Both the position numbers and the translations under genes were made by a program. This document shows positions 45,249-56,989 of a stretch of 64,000 nucleotides of DNA, piece after piece (position 1 is the stretch's first letter; every line of letters starts with the position of its first letter). The notes below the pieces were generated by a model, which saw only the letters and a program-made list of their open reading frames with translations, made no database searches and was not told the origin of the DNA. The stretch comes from Codonopsis lanceolata (Eukaryota; Streptophyta; Magnoliopsida; Asterales; Campanulaceae): positions 63,138,285 through 63,202,284 of the forward strand of contig CM028377.1 in NCBI GenBank assembly GCA_013146195.2, written 5' to 3'.

Positions 45249-47231
45249 TGATGAACCCAAGATTTTCACGAATTTTTCCGGGAATTTCCTTTTATTTTGT
45301 GCTATTTTGAGTTAATTATGCATTAAAAATATTATTATTTGTGTATTTATGCTTAATGTAGGTTTTCATGCATAATCAAGCAATTATATGGTATTTAACA
45401 CGAAATTCGAGGTAATTTCGGGCTTTAAAGTTTAATTGGAAATTATTTGGTCAAAGTCCGTTAAGTCCGTTAAGAGATCCAAAGCAATTGAGGGCTAACG
45501 GAGGCTAACAGCTTTAACGGAGGACCAATCTGCAAGAGCTGGGCAAGGATGGAAAGCAGCGCTCAGTCCATAATCTCCGGGGGCACCGGAGCAAATTCTG
45601 GAAACTACCCTTGTGTGTTGTCGTGCAGCTGTTGGCGCCACGTGTCGCCGCCTTTCCCAACCATAGCCATGCCCTGACCCGCGTGTCCCTAAGTGGACCC
45701 AAGTCCAACCCGGCCCATCCTGCTCCACCAGCCTTCCATCCAGCCTGTTTCCTCTCACACTGCCTCACCCACCAACCCAACCCCAACCCGCGTCCCTTTC
45801 CTTGGTCCAGCCCTGCCCCAGCTGTGACCCATAGCTCATTTTCCTTCCTTTATTGCCCCCAAAGCTCCCTTGCACTTCCCAAAATGCCCCTGCCTCCATT
45901 GCCTTCTCTTTTAATCCATTCCAGCAGCCTTCTTTCATTTTTTCTAAGCCCCCATTTACGGGTGTGAGCCCTAAATGGGGCACCAGCCCTATTTCCACCA
46001 AAAATTTCTCCTTTCCTCTATTGATTGATCACCATTGAAGGTTTGGAGCTTCAAATCAAGAGCCAAGGATGCATCTACAAAAGATTTCAACCCTGGATTC
46101 GCGATTCTTCGGTTTAATTCTTCCAACTTATATTTTTAGATATTTGTTATGATTTCTAGGGTTGATTAATTTTGTAAATGTTGAATTGGTTTGTGCTTAA
46201 AATATCTATGAAATGTAATTATTTTTCTATGTTAAATGTAATGTTTTAATTCAATGTATCTCTTTATTTAGTATACATTCATGTTGGTTATTATTTTGTG
46301 AACTTAATGCTTTTAATTATTTGTCCAATAATTAAATGATTTTAGAAATATTTAGGATCCGCGAGAGCTACCTTTATATTTAGGACCAATCAATTTAATA
46401 GTTGGTGTTTTGTTGCACACACCGATAGCCATTGTGAGACTCAGTTTGACACGTGATCGAACCACCTTAGCCATTCGCGAGGTCGGGGAGGTTAGGGTTG
46501 ATTATAAGATGCGAGAGCCCGTAGTTAACTAATTTTGTTGACTCAACTATCAACATGACTTGTAGAAAAATATAGAGTGCTTCTTTTTATGAAGTATTAC
46601 CCATGCGCTTGGTTATTATTGTGTGTTCTTCATGTTTTTAATGGCGTAGCGAACCATTAGATGATCATTAGAATTATAAGATAAGATGCGAGAGCCCGTC
46701 CTATTAATTCCGAAAATCACAATAATTGTTTGTGTTACATTAGACCGAGAGGAGATCGTGCGTAGATAGTCATTGGGTGCTTGTTTTGATGTGCGACTAT
46801 TTTCTCCTATGTTATAAGAAATGAGAGCCCGTAGCTAGGAGTTGTAGCTAGATTTGCTATACGTTGCGAGAGCCCGTAGTGAATATAATAGTGCACCTGA
46901 CTACCAAGACTTGAGTTAAAGAAAAGCAGAAAGATGATTAAATTAAACACCAACTAGATTAGAAATACTCTTATATTTTTATCTTGATTTGTTGTTACCA
47001 AACCACCTCCGCGTTAATTTAGATTTAATTGCTTTCTTAGATTTTTTTTTATATTTTTAGATTTTAATTCATTTTCTTTTCGCTCAAATATAATTAGTTA
47101 GCTTAATTTTGGTACTTAGTCGGAGTGAGAATTACGTACATTCCCTGTGGGATCGATAACTCGTACTTAGGTACACTTTATTATTTGATACAGTTGGGTA
47201 TTCTGGCCCGAGTTGCGTTTCACACACATCA
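45249..47231 (+). repeat. 5' LTR of the non-autonomous element
   Basis: Includes a GC-rich block (about 45500-46000) with paired open frames on both strands, a repeated GCGAGAGCCCGTAG motif at 46500-46890, and CCCTGTGGGATCGATAACTC near 47148, the conserved Ty3-gypsy LTR motif. Confidence 0.9.
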
Positions 47232-47256
47232 AGTTTTGGCGTCGTTGCCAGGGAAT
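47232..47256 (+). promoter_or_regulatory. primer-binding site
   Basis: TTTTGGCGTCGTTGCCAGGG, one or two bases different from the classic TTGGCGCCGTTGCCGGGGA site, 2-3 bases after the LTR end. Confidence 0.85.
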
Positions 47257-48980
47257 GATTTAATTTTTGCTCACATATGTTAATATCGATACCAAGCGAA
47301 GCTGATTGCATTTTGAGCATGTTTTTTTTAAAAGTAGTTTACTTGCTTTTGTATTTATATGTTTTGTATGTTGAGTCTCTTTTCAAACCCCTCCCGAGTT
47401 TGTGGGTTTGTAGGGAGGTGTAAATAGTGTCCCCACACAAAAATATTTTCTTTTATTTTTTATTCCATAATTGCATTCCTACTCTTTTTTTTTCTTTTGA
47501 GCTTGATTTGATGCAGGGGTTTAGTGCTTCATGGTAGGTTGCTCGTTGAAATTCTTGGAGTGGATCTTTTCGGCCGGACTCCATAAGAAATCAACTTTGA
47601 GGGAGTTTTCTTTCCTTTCCTTCTCCTTTTACTTTATGATTAAGCAGTATGGTTTGGTTGATAAATTTTGAAAATTCTAAAAATCTTGTGCTTTATACGC
47701 CTCAAATTATTTATGCTTTAATCACTTGTCTATCCATTTTGGTGCTCTTTGAGTTTTACTTGCATTATTTTATTGGAGTCAATTTTGAGATTACTATATG
47801 CATAGTTGATGATATGTTTGTGATTCATGTGGTAGCATCATCACATCATTCACGATGGATAATGCCCAAATTGTTAATTGAAATATTTTTATGTTTTGCT
47901 TTAGTGATGGTTGTGCATGTCTAAGAGTACCATATTGTGAGTCTAAATGCGAGAGTTATGTTTTGATGATTAAAAGCTTGGTTTGGGCATGTGTATATGA
48001 CAAGAGTATGATATAGGTCATCTTTGGACTGTTTGTGCCTTTCTCTATCCTACCCATTTATCTCACAAAAATCCCTAGTGTCCCCGTTAAGCTCATTTAA
48101 AGAATGGTGTGTGCCTAGAGCACACAATAACCCCCATTCGCCTTCATTTCTTACACCCGCATTATCTTATCTCATGATCCTATACACTTTTGCTGCCGCA
48201 CTTTAAGAGAGCATGATTTGGAATGATTTATTTTATTTTTGTAATCTTGTTGGGAAGTGTATGCTTCATGAAGGTTTTGTGTTCATTGATGTTGATGTTG
48301 GGAATTTGATAATTGTTGTTAAATGGTGGTGAAAAAGAAAATGAAAAGAAAAGAAAAATAAAAGGTGGTCACAAAAGCAAAAAAAAATACCATTGTTCTT
48401 AATTTTCTCAAGGAGATATAAGAGTGGTACTTAATTGTTGTGGTAGATGAGACACTTTCTTCAACCCAAAGTTTAAAGTTTAAGGGGTTGTTGAAGTGAG
48501 GTTATGGTATTTGAAGAGTTGTGCTTTCATGCAGCTAGTCATATTGTGAAGATTTCAAATTCTTTACTCTCTTAGCTTGTTATCCTATCGTTCATTTATA
48601 GCCCAAACCTTGGCCGAACATTTCAAGATTTATAAAGTCCTATTGATTTTGTCATGCCATGTGTTCTCGCCTTGCCTTGTGTGAAAAAAAAATATTAGTT
48701 GATGACTCTTTTGGTTTGACTCGCATTTGATATCTTGGTTGGCCGTTCAATCTAAGCTAGAGCATTGCTACTTTGGGCGAAAGAATGTTTTATGAGTTGA
48801 ATGATTATTTGTGGATTGATTTCTAGCATATGAATCAATTCATATATCTACTATGCATGTTTATAATCTTGGGTTGATCTCTTAAATGATAATGCTTGTG
48901 CGATCTTAATTGAGCGCCGTCTTCATTTCATATTGTTCTCGAGTTTTTCCATAATTTATTTTCTTTGCTAGGGACAATCA
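47257..48980 (+). other. non-coding internal region
   Basis: AT-rich. The longest plus frame (47649-47924) is hydrophobic and has no retroviral motif. Nothing resembles gag or pol. It could serve as packaging signal and spacer. Confidence 0.7.
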
Positions 48981-48999
48981 AAGTTTAAGTTTGGGGGTG
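48981..48999 (+). promoter_or_regulatory. polypurine tract
   Basis: AAGTTTAAGTTTGGGGGTG directly before the 3' LTR start; would prime plus-strand synthesis. Confidence 0.8.
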
Positions 49000-50923
49000 T
49001 GATGAGCCCAAGATTTCCATGAATTTTCCAGAAAATTTCCTTTTATTTTGTGTTATTTTTGAGTTAATTATGCCTTGGAAATATTATTATTTGTGTATTT
49101 ATGCTTAATATAGGTTTCCATGCATAATCAAGTAATTATATGATGTTTAGCATGAAGTTCGAGGCAATTCCGGGCTTTAAAGTTGCAATTGGAAATTATT
49201 TGGTCAAAGTTCGTTAAGAGATCCAAGGCAATTGAGGGCTAACGGAAGCTAACAACTCTAACGGAGGACCAAACTGGAAGAGCTGGGCAAGGATGGAAAG
49301 CGGCGCTCAATCCATAATCTCCAGGGGCATTGGAGCAAATTTTGGAAACTGCCCTTGTGTGTTGTCGTGCAGCTGCTGGCGCCACGTGTTGTCGTCTCTC
49401 CTATCCACAGCCATGCCCTGACCCACATGTCCCTAAGTGGACCCAAGTGCGGCCCATCCTGCTCCACCAGCCCTCCATCTAGCCCGTTCCCCCTCACACT
49501 CCCTCACCCTCCAACCCAGCCCCAACCCGCGTCCCTTTCCTTGGTCCAGCCCTGCCCCAGTCGTGACCCATAGCTCATTTTCCTTCCTTTATTGCCCCCA
49601 AAGATCCCTTGCACTTCCCAAAATGCCCTGCCTCCATTGCCTTCTCTTTTAATCCCTTCCAGCAGCCTCATTTCATTTTTTCTAAGCCCCCATATACGGG
49701 TGTGAGCCCTAAATGGGGCACCAGCCCCATTTCCACCAAAAATTCCTCCTTTCCTCCATTGATTGATCATCATTAAAGGTTTGTAGCTTAAATCAAGAGC
49801 CAAGGATGCATCTACAAAATATTTCAACCCCGGATTCGCGATTCTTCGGTTTAATTCTTCCAACTTATATTTTTAGATATTTGTTATGATTTCTAGAGTT
49901 GATTAATTTTATAAATGTTGAATTGGTTTGTGCTTAAAATATCTATGGAATGCAATTATCTCTTTATTTATTGCACGTTCATGTTGGTTATTATTTTGTG
50001 GACTTAATGATTTTAATTATTTGGCCAATAATTAAATGATTTTAGAAATGTTTAGGATCCACGAGAGCTACCTTTATATTTGGGTCCAATCAATTTAATA
50101 GTTGGTGCTTTGTGACACACACCAATAGCCATTATGAGACTCGGTTTGGCACGCGATCGAACCACCTTAGCCATTCGCGAGGTCGGGAAGGTTAGGGTTG
50201 ACTATAAGATGTGAGAGCCCGTAGTTAACTAATTTTGTTGTCTCGGCTACCAACATGACTTGTAAAATAATATAGAGAGCTTCTTTTTGCGAAGTATTAC
50301 TCATGCACTTGGTTATCATTGTGTGTTCTTCATATTTTTAATGGCGTAGTGAACCATTAGATGATCATTAGAATTATAGGATAAGATGAGAGAACCTGTC
50401 CTATTAATTCCGAAAATCACAATAATTGTTTGTGTTACGTTAGATCGAGAGGAGATCGTGTGTAGATAGTCATTGGGTGCTTGTTTTGATATGCGATTAT
50501 TTTCTTCTATGTTATAAGAAGCGAGAGCCTGTAGATGCTAGATTTGCTATACGTCGCGAGAGCCCGTAGCGAATATAATAGTGTACTCGACTACCAAGAC
50601 TTGAGTTAAATAAAAAAAAAATTAAATTAAATTAAACACCGGCTATATTAGAAATATTGCACTCCTATATTTTTATCTTGATTTGTTATTACCAAATCAC
50701 ATCCGCGTTAGTTTAGATTTAATTGTTTTCTTAGATTTTTTTATATATTTATATTTTAATTCATTTTCTTTTCGCTCTATTATAATTAGTTAGCTTAATT
50801 TTGGTACTTAGTCGGAGTGAGAATTACGTATATTCCCTGTGGGATCGATAACTCGTACTTAGATATACTTTATTACTTGATATGACCGGGTAATCTTGCC
50901 CGAGTTGCATTTTGCGCACATCA
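49000..50923 (+). repeat. 3' LTR of the non-autonomous element
   Basis: Same ends and motif order as the 5' LTR, with small deletions and scattered substitutions. Confidence 0.9.
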
Positions 50924-50928
50924 GTGTT

Positions 50929-51461
50929 CAAGCAATTTTTAGAGGTATCGTTGTTGTTCAAACCTTACTAAAATGCCTCATTTAGCTACTCACTTATCTT
51001 AACGGAGAGGTCAAGTGTTCAAACCATACCAGAGGCACCATGGTACTTCACTACTCTCAACCGAAACATCGGGTGTTCAAAGCCTCACTAGAGGCACCAT
51101 TTGTTCGAACCACATCAAATATCATATATATAATTGTAGTCTTTCAAAGCATTAAAATAATAATAAAAAAAAAAGGTTGAGGTACAGTCTCTGTCCCCTC
51201 CAACCTTTCAAAAAAAAAGTATTAAAAAAATAATTTTACAAACAATATTATAAAAATAAACTTATTAAAATTAATGAAATTATTAATTGTGTAAGTAGAA
51301 AATCAAAATAAAATATGCACCTAAATATTTTTATGGTGAAAGATTGGGACTGGGAGTGAAAGATTGAAGTTAAAATATTTGATAGTTTTATTTAGGGCTG
51401 GAGTTCGTTTAAGACGCGAAAGCACGTGCCTTCTGCCCCCAAGTTACTTACTTTTTTGGCT
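50929..51461. repeat. short repeats around AACGGAGAGGT, then AT-rich spacer
   Basis: 50990-51120 continues the pre-insertion tandem repeat: AACGGAGAGGTCAAGTGTTC and CAGAGGCACCATGGTACTTC, repeated as TCGGGTGTTCAAAGCCTCAC. The GTTCAAACC core looks like a degraded Pol III B box but no complete SINE was found. 51130-51461 shows nothing. Confidence 0.55.
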
Positions 51462-51469
51462 TTTGCAGT

Positions 51470-52259
51470 TAGGGGTGTGCACGGGCCCTAAGCCCGCGGG
51501 CATTGGTAATGCCCAGTATAGGCCCATATGGCAGCGGGCATCATTTTTAAAAGCCCAGTACCGTAGACAAGCCCACGGGCATCAGTGAACGGGCACTGAA
51601 CGGGCACGGGCTTAGATGGGCTCTTCGATTGATTTTCATGTTTTTAAAATTACACATAATTTTAAAAGTCTTGGCAGCTGAACCTGAACCATGACACCTA
51701 CTCACCTAGTTCCTCCAAATCCAAACTGTGACTATACACAAAAATTACATTATGTATTATGTAATTATATAATAGACTAATAGAGCCGAATGAACGAACG
51801 TAGGTAGGTAGAGCTATCGAAGGAACAAAGGAAGGCAGGTAGCAGTCGATTTGTTTTAGGTTTTACTGTTTTAGGGTTTCAAAGTTTTACTTTTCTTTTT
51901 GTTTGAGTTTTGGCTATTTGTATTGGTAATTTGGTATATCACTTAATCACTATATAATAATATAATATTATAATTGACTAGTCACTATATAATAATATAA
52001 TAAACGAAGGTAGACAGGTAACAGTAAGAAATGTTCTTTTTTTGTTACTGTAATGGTATAATTAATTAATTATAATATATTTATAATTTTAAAACATAAT
52101 GTTATGATGGGCCGGATCGGGCTTAGATAGACATTAGAACTTGAAGGCCCAGGTGTGCCCGAGCCCGCAGGCATCTAACATCTCTAAAGCCCAGCACTAT
52201 GTATTAGCCCATGGGCATGCACGGCACAATGGGCAGACGCTCATGGGTCGCCACCCCTA
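51470..52259. mobile_element. non-autonomous hAT element with perfect target duplication
   Basis: 790 bp, ends TAGGGGTG and CACCCCTA. TTTGCAGT on both sides (51462-51469 and 52260-52267) is a perfect 8 bp duplication. Subterminal regions are dense in GGGC and GCCC words on both sides, typical of plant hAT ends. No transposase. Confidence 0.95.
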
Positions 52260-52377
52260 TTTGCAGTGTCTTCACTTCCAATTTCCAAGGACTAAGGTAT
52301 TTACGAACCGAATTTATTGAACATCAAACATTATAAACAATCATTGAATCATTCGACTATTAGTGCAAATAATAGTA

Positions 52378-52378
<1 letters not shown>

Positions 52379-52438
<60 letters not shown>
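52379..52438. repeat. (TA)n microsatellite at the Helitron 5' end
   Basis: About 60 bp of pure TA where the first copy has TCTATATATACATA. Confidence 0.95.
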
Positions 52439-52439
<1 letters not shown>

Positions 52440-53106
52440 CAAAGGTATATTTCTCCCTCCAAAATCACACTTTTAAATTTTTGACTTTTAAATTCCTATT
52501 CAATTCACTTTTTCTCTCTTCTAGTTGTATTAATTTATCTTTCTCTCTCCTATCTTCTTATTTTATTTATCATCATCACAATTTCCTCTCTTTTAATTAT
52601 GTTTAAATATTTTTCTCTCTTTAAACAAAAAAAAAGTAACTAAAACAAAAATAATAGTTCTGGAGTCAAGAAAACAAAAATATAAGAGGTTAGTAAAATA
52701 AAAATAATTTATGGAACAAGCCACTATAAAAATATAAGTTACAGAATCAACAAAACAAAAATAATTTAATGCGGAGGTTAGTAAAATAAAATAATTTACA
52801 GAACAAAAGTTTTAAAATATTCTTATTAAAAAAGTAAAACAAAAATATGTTAGTAAAATAAAAATATTTGATGGAACAAAAATAATAGTTACGGACTCAA
52901 TAAAACAAAAACAATTTAAACTGAGGTTACTAAAATAATTTCGTTTTTTTTTATTTTAGCTTATTTTCTTATCAAAAATTTATTTATTCATAAAATACAA
53001 ATATAATTTAATAAAAGTAATTATTCAAAATGAAGAACTTATTTGAGTTCAGATTTTATTTGTAGGACGGAAAAAAATCAAGTTTATTCGAAGACATTCA
53101 GAGTTT

Positions 53107-53415
53107 TTGAATAGTATAAAGTGTTCAGGGTTGTCTGGTCATGAATTGACACTTAAAATTGGTGTTCCAGTAATGTTATTGAAAAACATTGACCATGTTA
53201 CAGGGTTGTGCAATGGAACAAGACTAAGCATCATAAATCTTGGGGATCATATTATTGAAACAAAATTTTTGAAAGAAAGCAATGTTGAAGAAAAAGTTTT
53301 TATCCTAAAATTGTCATTAACTTCATCCGATGTAAGATTGTCTTTTATGTTTCAAAGAAGACAATTACCATTGCTGGTATCATATATAATAATAATTAAC
53401 AAGTGTCAAAGTTAA
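53107..53415 (+). pseudogene. relic of the Helitron helicase C-terminus, copy 2
   Basis: Longer than copy 1: GHELTLKIGVPVMLLKNIDH, GLCNGTRLSIINLGDH, KVFILKLSLTSSDVRLSF and FQRRQLPLLVSYIIIINKCQ. It covers the end of the PIF1-like helicase domain. The final TINKSQGQS-type motif is degraded. No Rep or Walker motifs remain. Confidence 0.87.
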
Positions 53416-53756
53416 TAATTACATGTAGTCGTAGGTCTCTTTTTGAAGAAACTAGATATTGATATGCAGTGAAAATAAAAAACCAACTAATAAGATAAAA
53501 AATGTTGTGTATAAGGAATTTTTTTAGAATCTATAACGATTAGTGATATACTTATGTGTAATTGTTAATAAACCGATTATTCTTATTTTATTCTTTAAGA
53601 TTTTTTATCCTCTTTATTTTATTTATGTACGATTTAGTTGACGTGCGTTTAATACATGGGTTAAAAAAACTAGTTTCAATAAAGGGAACTGTTATTTTCA
53701 GTCTATTATTGCTTTTTAGATCATCAAAAACCATTATGTAACCTTATTTAGTTGGA

Positions 53757-53808
53757 TATATATATATATATATGTATGTATGTATATATATGTATATATA
53801 TGTATATA
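53757..53808. repeat. (TA)n(TGTA)n microsatellite
   Basis: TA and GTAT repeats between the Helitron flank and the next LTR; obscures the LTR start. Confidence 0.9.
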
Positions 53809-54490
53809 ATGGTAAGGATATATTTATCCTGAACTGCCCGGCCCAATAGGCCCAAGCCATGAGTCACGGGCCAAGCGTTCGGATTTTGTGCGAGTAAGCG
53901 AGCAAAGCCCTCACCCGAACACACGAGCAAAACTGTGGCCTTTAGCAAGTGAATTACCGGCGAGCTAGGGGCTTAACCAACGAGCAGGACTTGCAATGCT
54001 CGTTGGTTCCAAATGCTATCAGTTGAGGACAGCTATGTCCGGGCAAGATTAAGTTACAGTTCTGGATAGTTATGTTCGGGACACTCTCTATTGAAACCGT
54101 TATCATTAATGGGCCAATTAATATGCCCGCCATTGAAGGCCACGATCATTCATGGGTAGTTATTAACCATTATGGGTAGTTATTAACCGTTATGAGCAGT
54201 TATTAACAGTGGCTAGCGGTTATGCCCTTCGGCAGGTATAAAAACTTAGGGAAATGAAGAAAAAGGTATGCGCAATCATATTCTCTAGCTGAAACTCTGC
54301 CAAATTGTTTTCTAACTGTTGAGTCTTGTACTGATTCTCACGCCGGAGGGCCTTTGCAGGGAGTGCCCCTGCCCAGTTCACGGTTGTTCTTTCGTATTGC
54401 AGAGTTGGGCTTTGAGGATTTAAGGACACGTTGAAAGCCAGGTGTTCAGATTGGGCTTATACAGTGCATCCTAATTTCTTGGATGCATCA
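53801..54490 (+). mobile_element. 5' LTR of a Tat-type Ty3-gypsy element
   Basis: Ends GGATGCATCA next to a primer-binding site. It includes a TATAAAAACT box at 54238-54247 and repeated GGTAGTTATTAACC words at 54155-54210. The start is placed at TGTATATAATGG but a repeat tract makes it uncertain. The 3' LTR lies beyond the window. Confidence 0.7.
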
Positions 54491-54491
54491 G

Positions 54492-54510
54492 TTGGTTCCG
54501 TTGCTGGGAA
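54492..54510 (+). promoter_or_regulatory. primer-binding site
   Basis: TTGGTTCCGTTGCTGGGAA, a variant of TTGGCGCCGTTGCCGGGGA, two bases after the LTR end. Confidence 0.75.
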
Positions 54511-54569
54511 AGAGTTTTTGCGGCAGTAAGTTTGTGAGTTTGGATATTTGTTACTTTTGAGCTTTAACA

Positions 54570-55860
54570 ATGGCGGAAAATGGAGTTAATGGTGGCAGTG
54601 GTAGTCGTCGGGAAGAGGTGCACCCGAATCCAAGCCTTAATCACGCAATGGGAATAATGTTCCACCGCCTCACGATGCACGCCATCAACTTAATCGAGGC
54701 GTGAGTTGATTCGTTGGTCTGAGCTGAGTTAGCCAATGGGTTTAGCCCATGAATTTCGAAAGGAGGCTTTGCGCCAACGAGCTATCTATCTGGGTCAGAT
54801 GCACCAGCTTAACCTACAATTGATTGCAATGGGCAAGCCACCATTGCCCATTGAATTGGATCCATTACCAGCCTTATCAGCTCCGAGCCAGGCGGCCGGT
54901 GTTTCACGCACTGGTGGTAATCAGATGAATCCCTTGATCGTTCATTTTCAGCCACGAGCACGTGATCCGTGGGGCGCTGAGCAAACGGAGGCGCGCAAAG
55001 AAAGCTAGCCATGGGTGGTCCCCTGTTCATTCAAGGTTGTCGGGTCCACGAGTTGGAGAGGATTCGGCCAATCTCGCTGCCGACGACGCTCGCCACCGCC
55101 AAGGTCACATGCTCGCAGGTTGCTCGCTCACCTTCGCCAGCCGATCTCGTGCTCATAGTCGCCGCCATGGTCACTGGGGTCTTATGTTCATCGACGCAGA
55201 ACTCCCTCTCCTAAACGATCTCATCATGCTCATTATTCTCAAGGAAAAGTGGACTCGCATCGGGCCACCACAAGCCGCACCTTGGGCGCCAAAGCCGATG
55301 GCGCAGCCGGGCTCTTCTGCCGCCATGGCATGGGACTCCCCAGTGTCCCTCCTATGCCTACGCATGCTCTCTGTGGGTGGTTTGCTCAGAACCATAAATA
55401 CGCAGGATTTCGAGGAATTGAAACGCCGAATGGAAGCTTGGGAGCAAGGCAAGGCTCTAGATGGTAATTTCGGTACGCCTCAGCCTGCTAGCCCCTCGAT
55501 AGAGAATGCTCCACCAAAGACAGGGTTTTTATTTCCAAATATAAAGGAGTACACGGGCAAAACTAAGGCGAGAGATTGGTTGATGTCTTTTGAATCGCAA
55601 ATCGGCCTGGTGACTTCAGATGAGGCTTTGAAGATTGGGCTTTCGCTTGGCGCAACGCTGCAGGGAAAGCTCTAGCTTGATGGGCGCAGATTGCCACGGC
55701 CAATTAATAATTGAGCCGATCCTGCGAAAGCAAAGTTCTTGGCGATTTTGGAACTGGGCACACCGCAAAGACAAGGGCCGACTTGTCAAAGGTTAAACAG
55801 TGGGGTGCATGAGTCTACGAGCTAATCCGCTATCTGAACGGCTTACTAAGGTGTTAGAGC
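54570..55860 (+). pseudogene. Tat-type gag, with stops
   Basis: Opens MAENGVNGGSGSRREEVHPN at 54570 and meets stops after about 44 codons. It continues in other frames through a Pro/Arg-rich linker (54736-55200) to the gag core: FLFPNIKEYTGKTKARDWLM, SFESQIG and LSLGATLQGKL, stopping at 55673. An intact gag builds the particle. Frame changes and stops occur about every 100-300 bp, so this copy cannot encode Gag. No intact zinc knuckle was found. Confidence 0.75.
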
Positions 55861-56570
55861 AAGTTCCGTGGTTGACCGAAAGGAAGTGACCCTATATTTT
55901 GAAACCGGTCTACTTGAAGGCGAAGGTGGTTTATGATCGAGTTAAGCATGCGTGAACCCAAAAACGCAGCGTAGATGCTCATGCGAGCACATAAGTGGTG
56001 TGCCGGGGAGACGGCAAAAAAGGAGAAGAAGAAAAAGAGTGGTGAAGCTGTGGGAAATTCTAAGGGAAATGGCCAGGCAGGAAGTGGAGGCTACAATAAA
56101 AGCAAGGCCCTGTGATGATCTACCAAAGGAATTTCTCCGCGAATCGATTTGACTCCACTCCAACACGCCGCGCCGAAGACATCATGTATGAGATAGGAAT
56201 GAGCTTCCTAATCCACCTCGCATGAATCCATCATCGCCGAAAGGGATCAGACGGCTGTGCTTATCATGATGATTATGGGCACACTACGAGGAATGCCGCC
56301 ATTGAAGAAGGCCATTTAGAAGTTGATCAATGAGGGCGCTAGATCGCTTCTGCGAGATGGAGGCAATAGAGGAATGCTCCTAAGCGAAGCCCCGCCGATC
56401 GGGGTAATCAATGTGATAATGGACTAAGAGCCTACACCGACTCAGTCTCTGAAAACAAATACTATTCTTTGTCCAAGCTGTGGATCGAATTCGCTACTTT
56501 GCAAGATGGGGAACAAGCTATGCTTTACTCGCAATGAAGCCGGGCGTAGTAGCAAGAAAGCAGCGCCCTG
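55861..56570 (+). pseudogene. degraded gag-protease linker
   Basis: Short basic frames (for example RRQKRRRRKRVVKLWEILRE at about 56010) with many stops. It lies where gag end and protease linker should be; no motif is certain. Confidence 0.4.
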
Positions 56571-56584
56571 ATAGTCTCAAAGAT

Positions 56585-56930
56585 TAAGTGGACTGGTCGG
56601 GTCGTGCATGTGATTTTGGTGGACACAAGAGCATGCCGAGATGTGATGTACTATTCTTGCTTCCAGGGGCTCGAATTGAGTGATGATCGGTTGAAGCCGT
56701 ATGTTGGGACATTGGAAGGATTCACCAACCATAAGGTCCCTAAGTAAAGGTACACAGCTAGAAGTGTTCATCTGGCGGTGGAGCAAACGCGAGCGTAAAG
56801 TGATCACTTTCATGGTGATTGATTGAAGTCTCCGTATAATATAATCCCGTGTGCCGAAAGCATGGCAAAGTTTCAAATGGTGGCATCGATCCCGCATCGA
56901 GCTGCTAAGTTCTACACCGATCGTGGAGTC
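56585..56930 (+). pseudogene. Tat-type aspartic protease remnant
   Basis: Reads HVILVDTRACRDVMYYSCFQ, with DTR where DTG or DSG is expected, then LKPYVGTLEGFTNHKVP, KVITFMVID and FQMVASIPHRAAKFYTDRG. Several frame changes. It would cleave the polyprotein; the changed Gly and the frame breaks make it inactive. Confidence 0.75.
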
Positions 56931-56989
56931 TTAACGCTACTAAGCCAGCCTCGCAGCAAAGGCTCGAGTCGTGCGCGCCGATACCCGAG

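Larger units (their letters stand above)
45249..50923 (+). mobile_element. complete non-autonomous LTR retrotransposon (LARD-like)
   Basis: 5675 bp flanked by GTGTT on both sides (45244-45248 and 50924-50928). LTRs of 1983 bp (45249-47231) and 1924 bp (49000-50923) both start TGATGA(A/G)CCCAAGATTT and end CACATCA. The internal 1.77 kb has a Tat/Athila-type primer-binding site and a polypurine tract, but no gag, protease, RT or integrase. It must have relied on enzymes from another element. Confidence 0.93.
52378..53673 (+). mobile_element. second Helitron of the 28684-30444 family
   Basis: The left part (TTTCTCCCTCCAAAAT), the AAAACAAAAATAAT repeats, the helicase relic and the 3' end (TTAAAAAAACTAG at 53661-53673, followed by T) all match the first copy. 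It is about 1.3 kb because part of the A-rich repeat array is missing. The 5' end is replaced by a (TA)n tract, so the TC start cannot be seen. The 3' hairpin is damaged (GTGCGTTTAATACAT). Confidence 0.8.

Noticed and set aside
45514..45967. Pro/Trp-rich overlapping frames as genes
   Set aside because: They lie in a GC-rich part of an LTR and recur in the other LTR with shifted ends; composition artefacts.
47649..47924. Hydrophobic 91-codon frame as an envelope-like or membrane protein
   Set aside because: AT-rich DNA commonly gives Phe/Ile/Leu-rich frames; no start context, no signal motif, and nothing else coding nearby.
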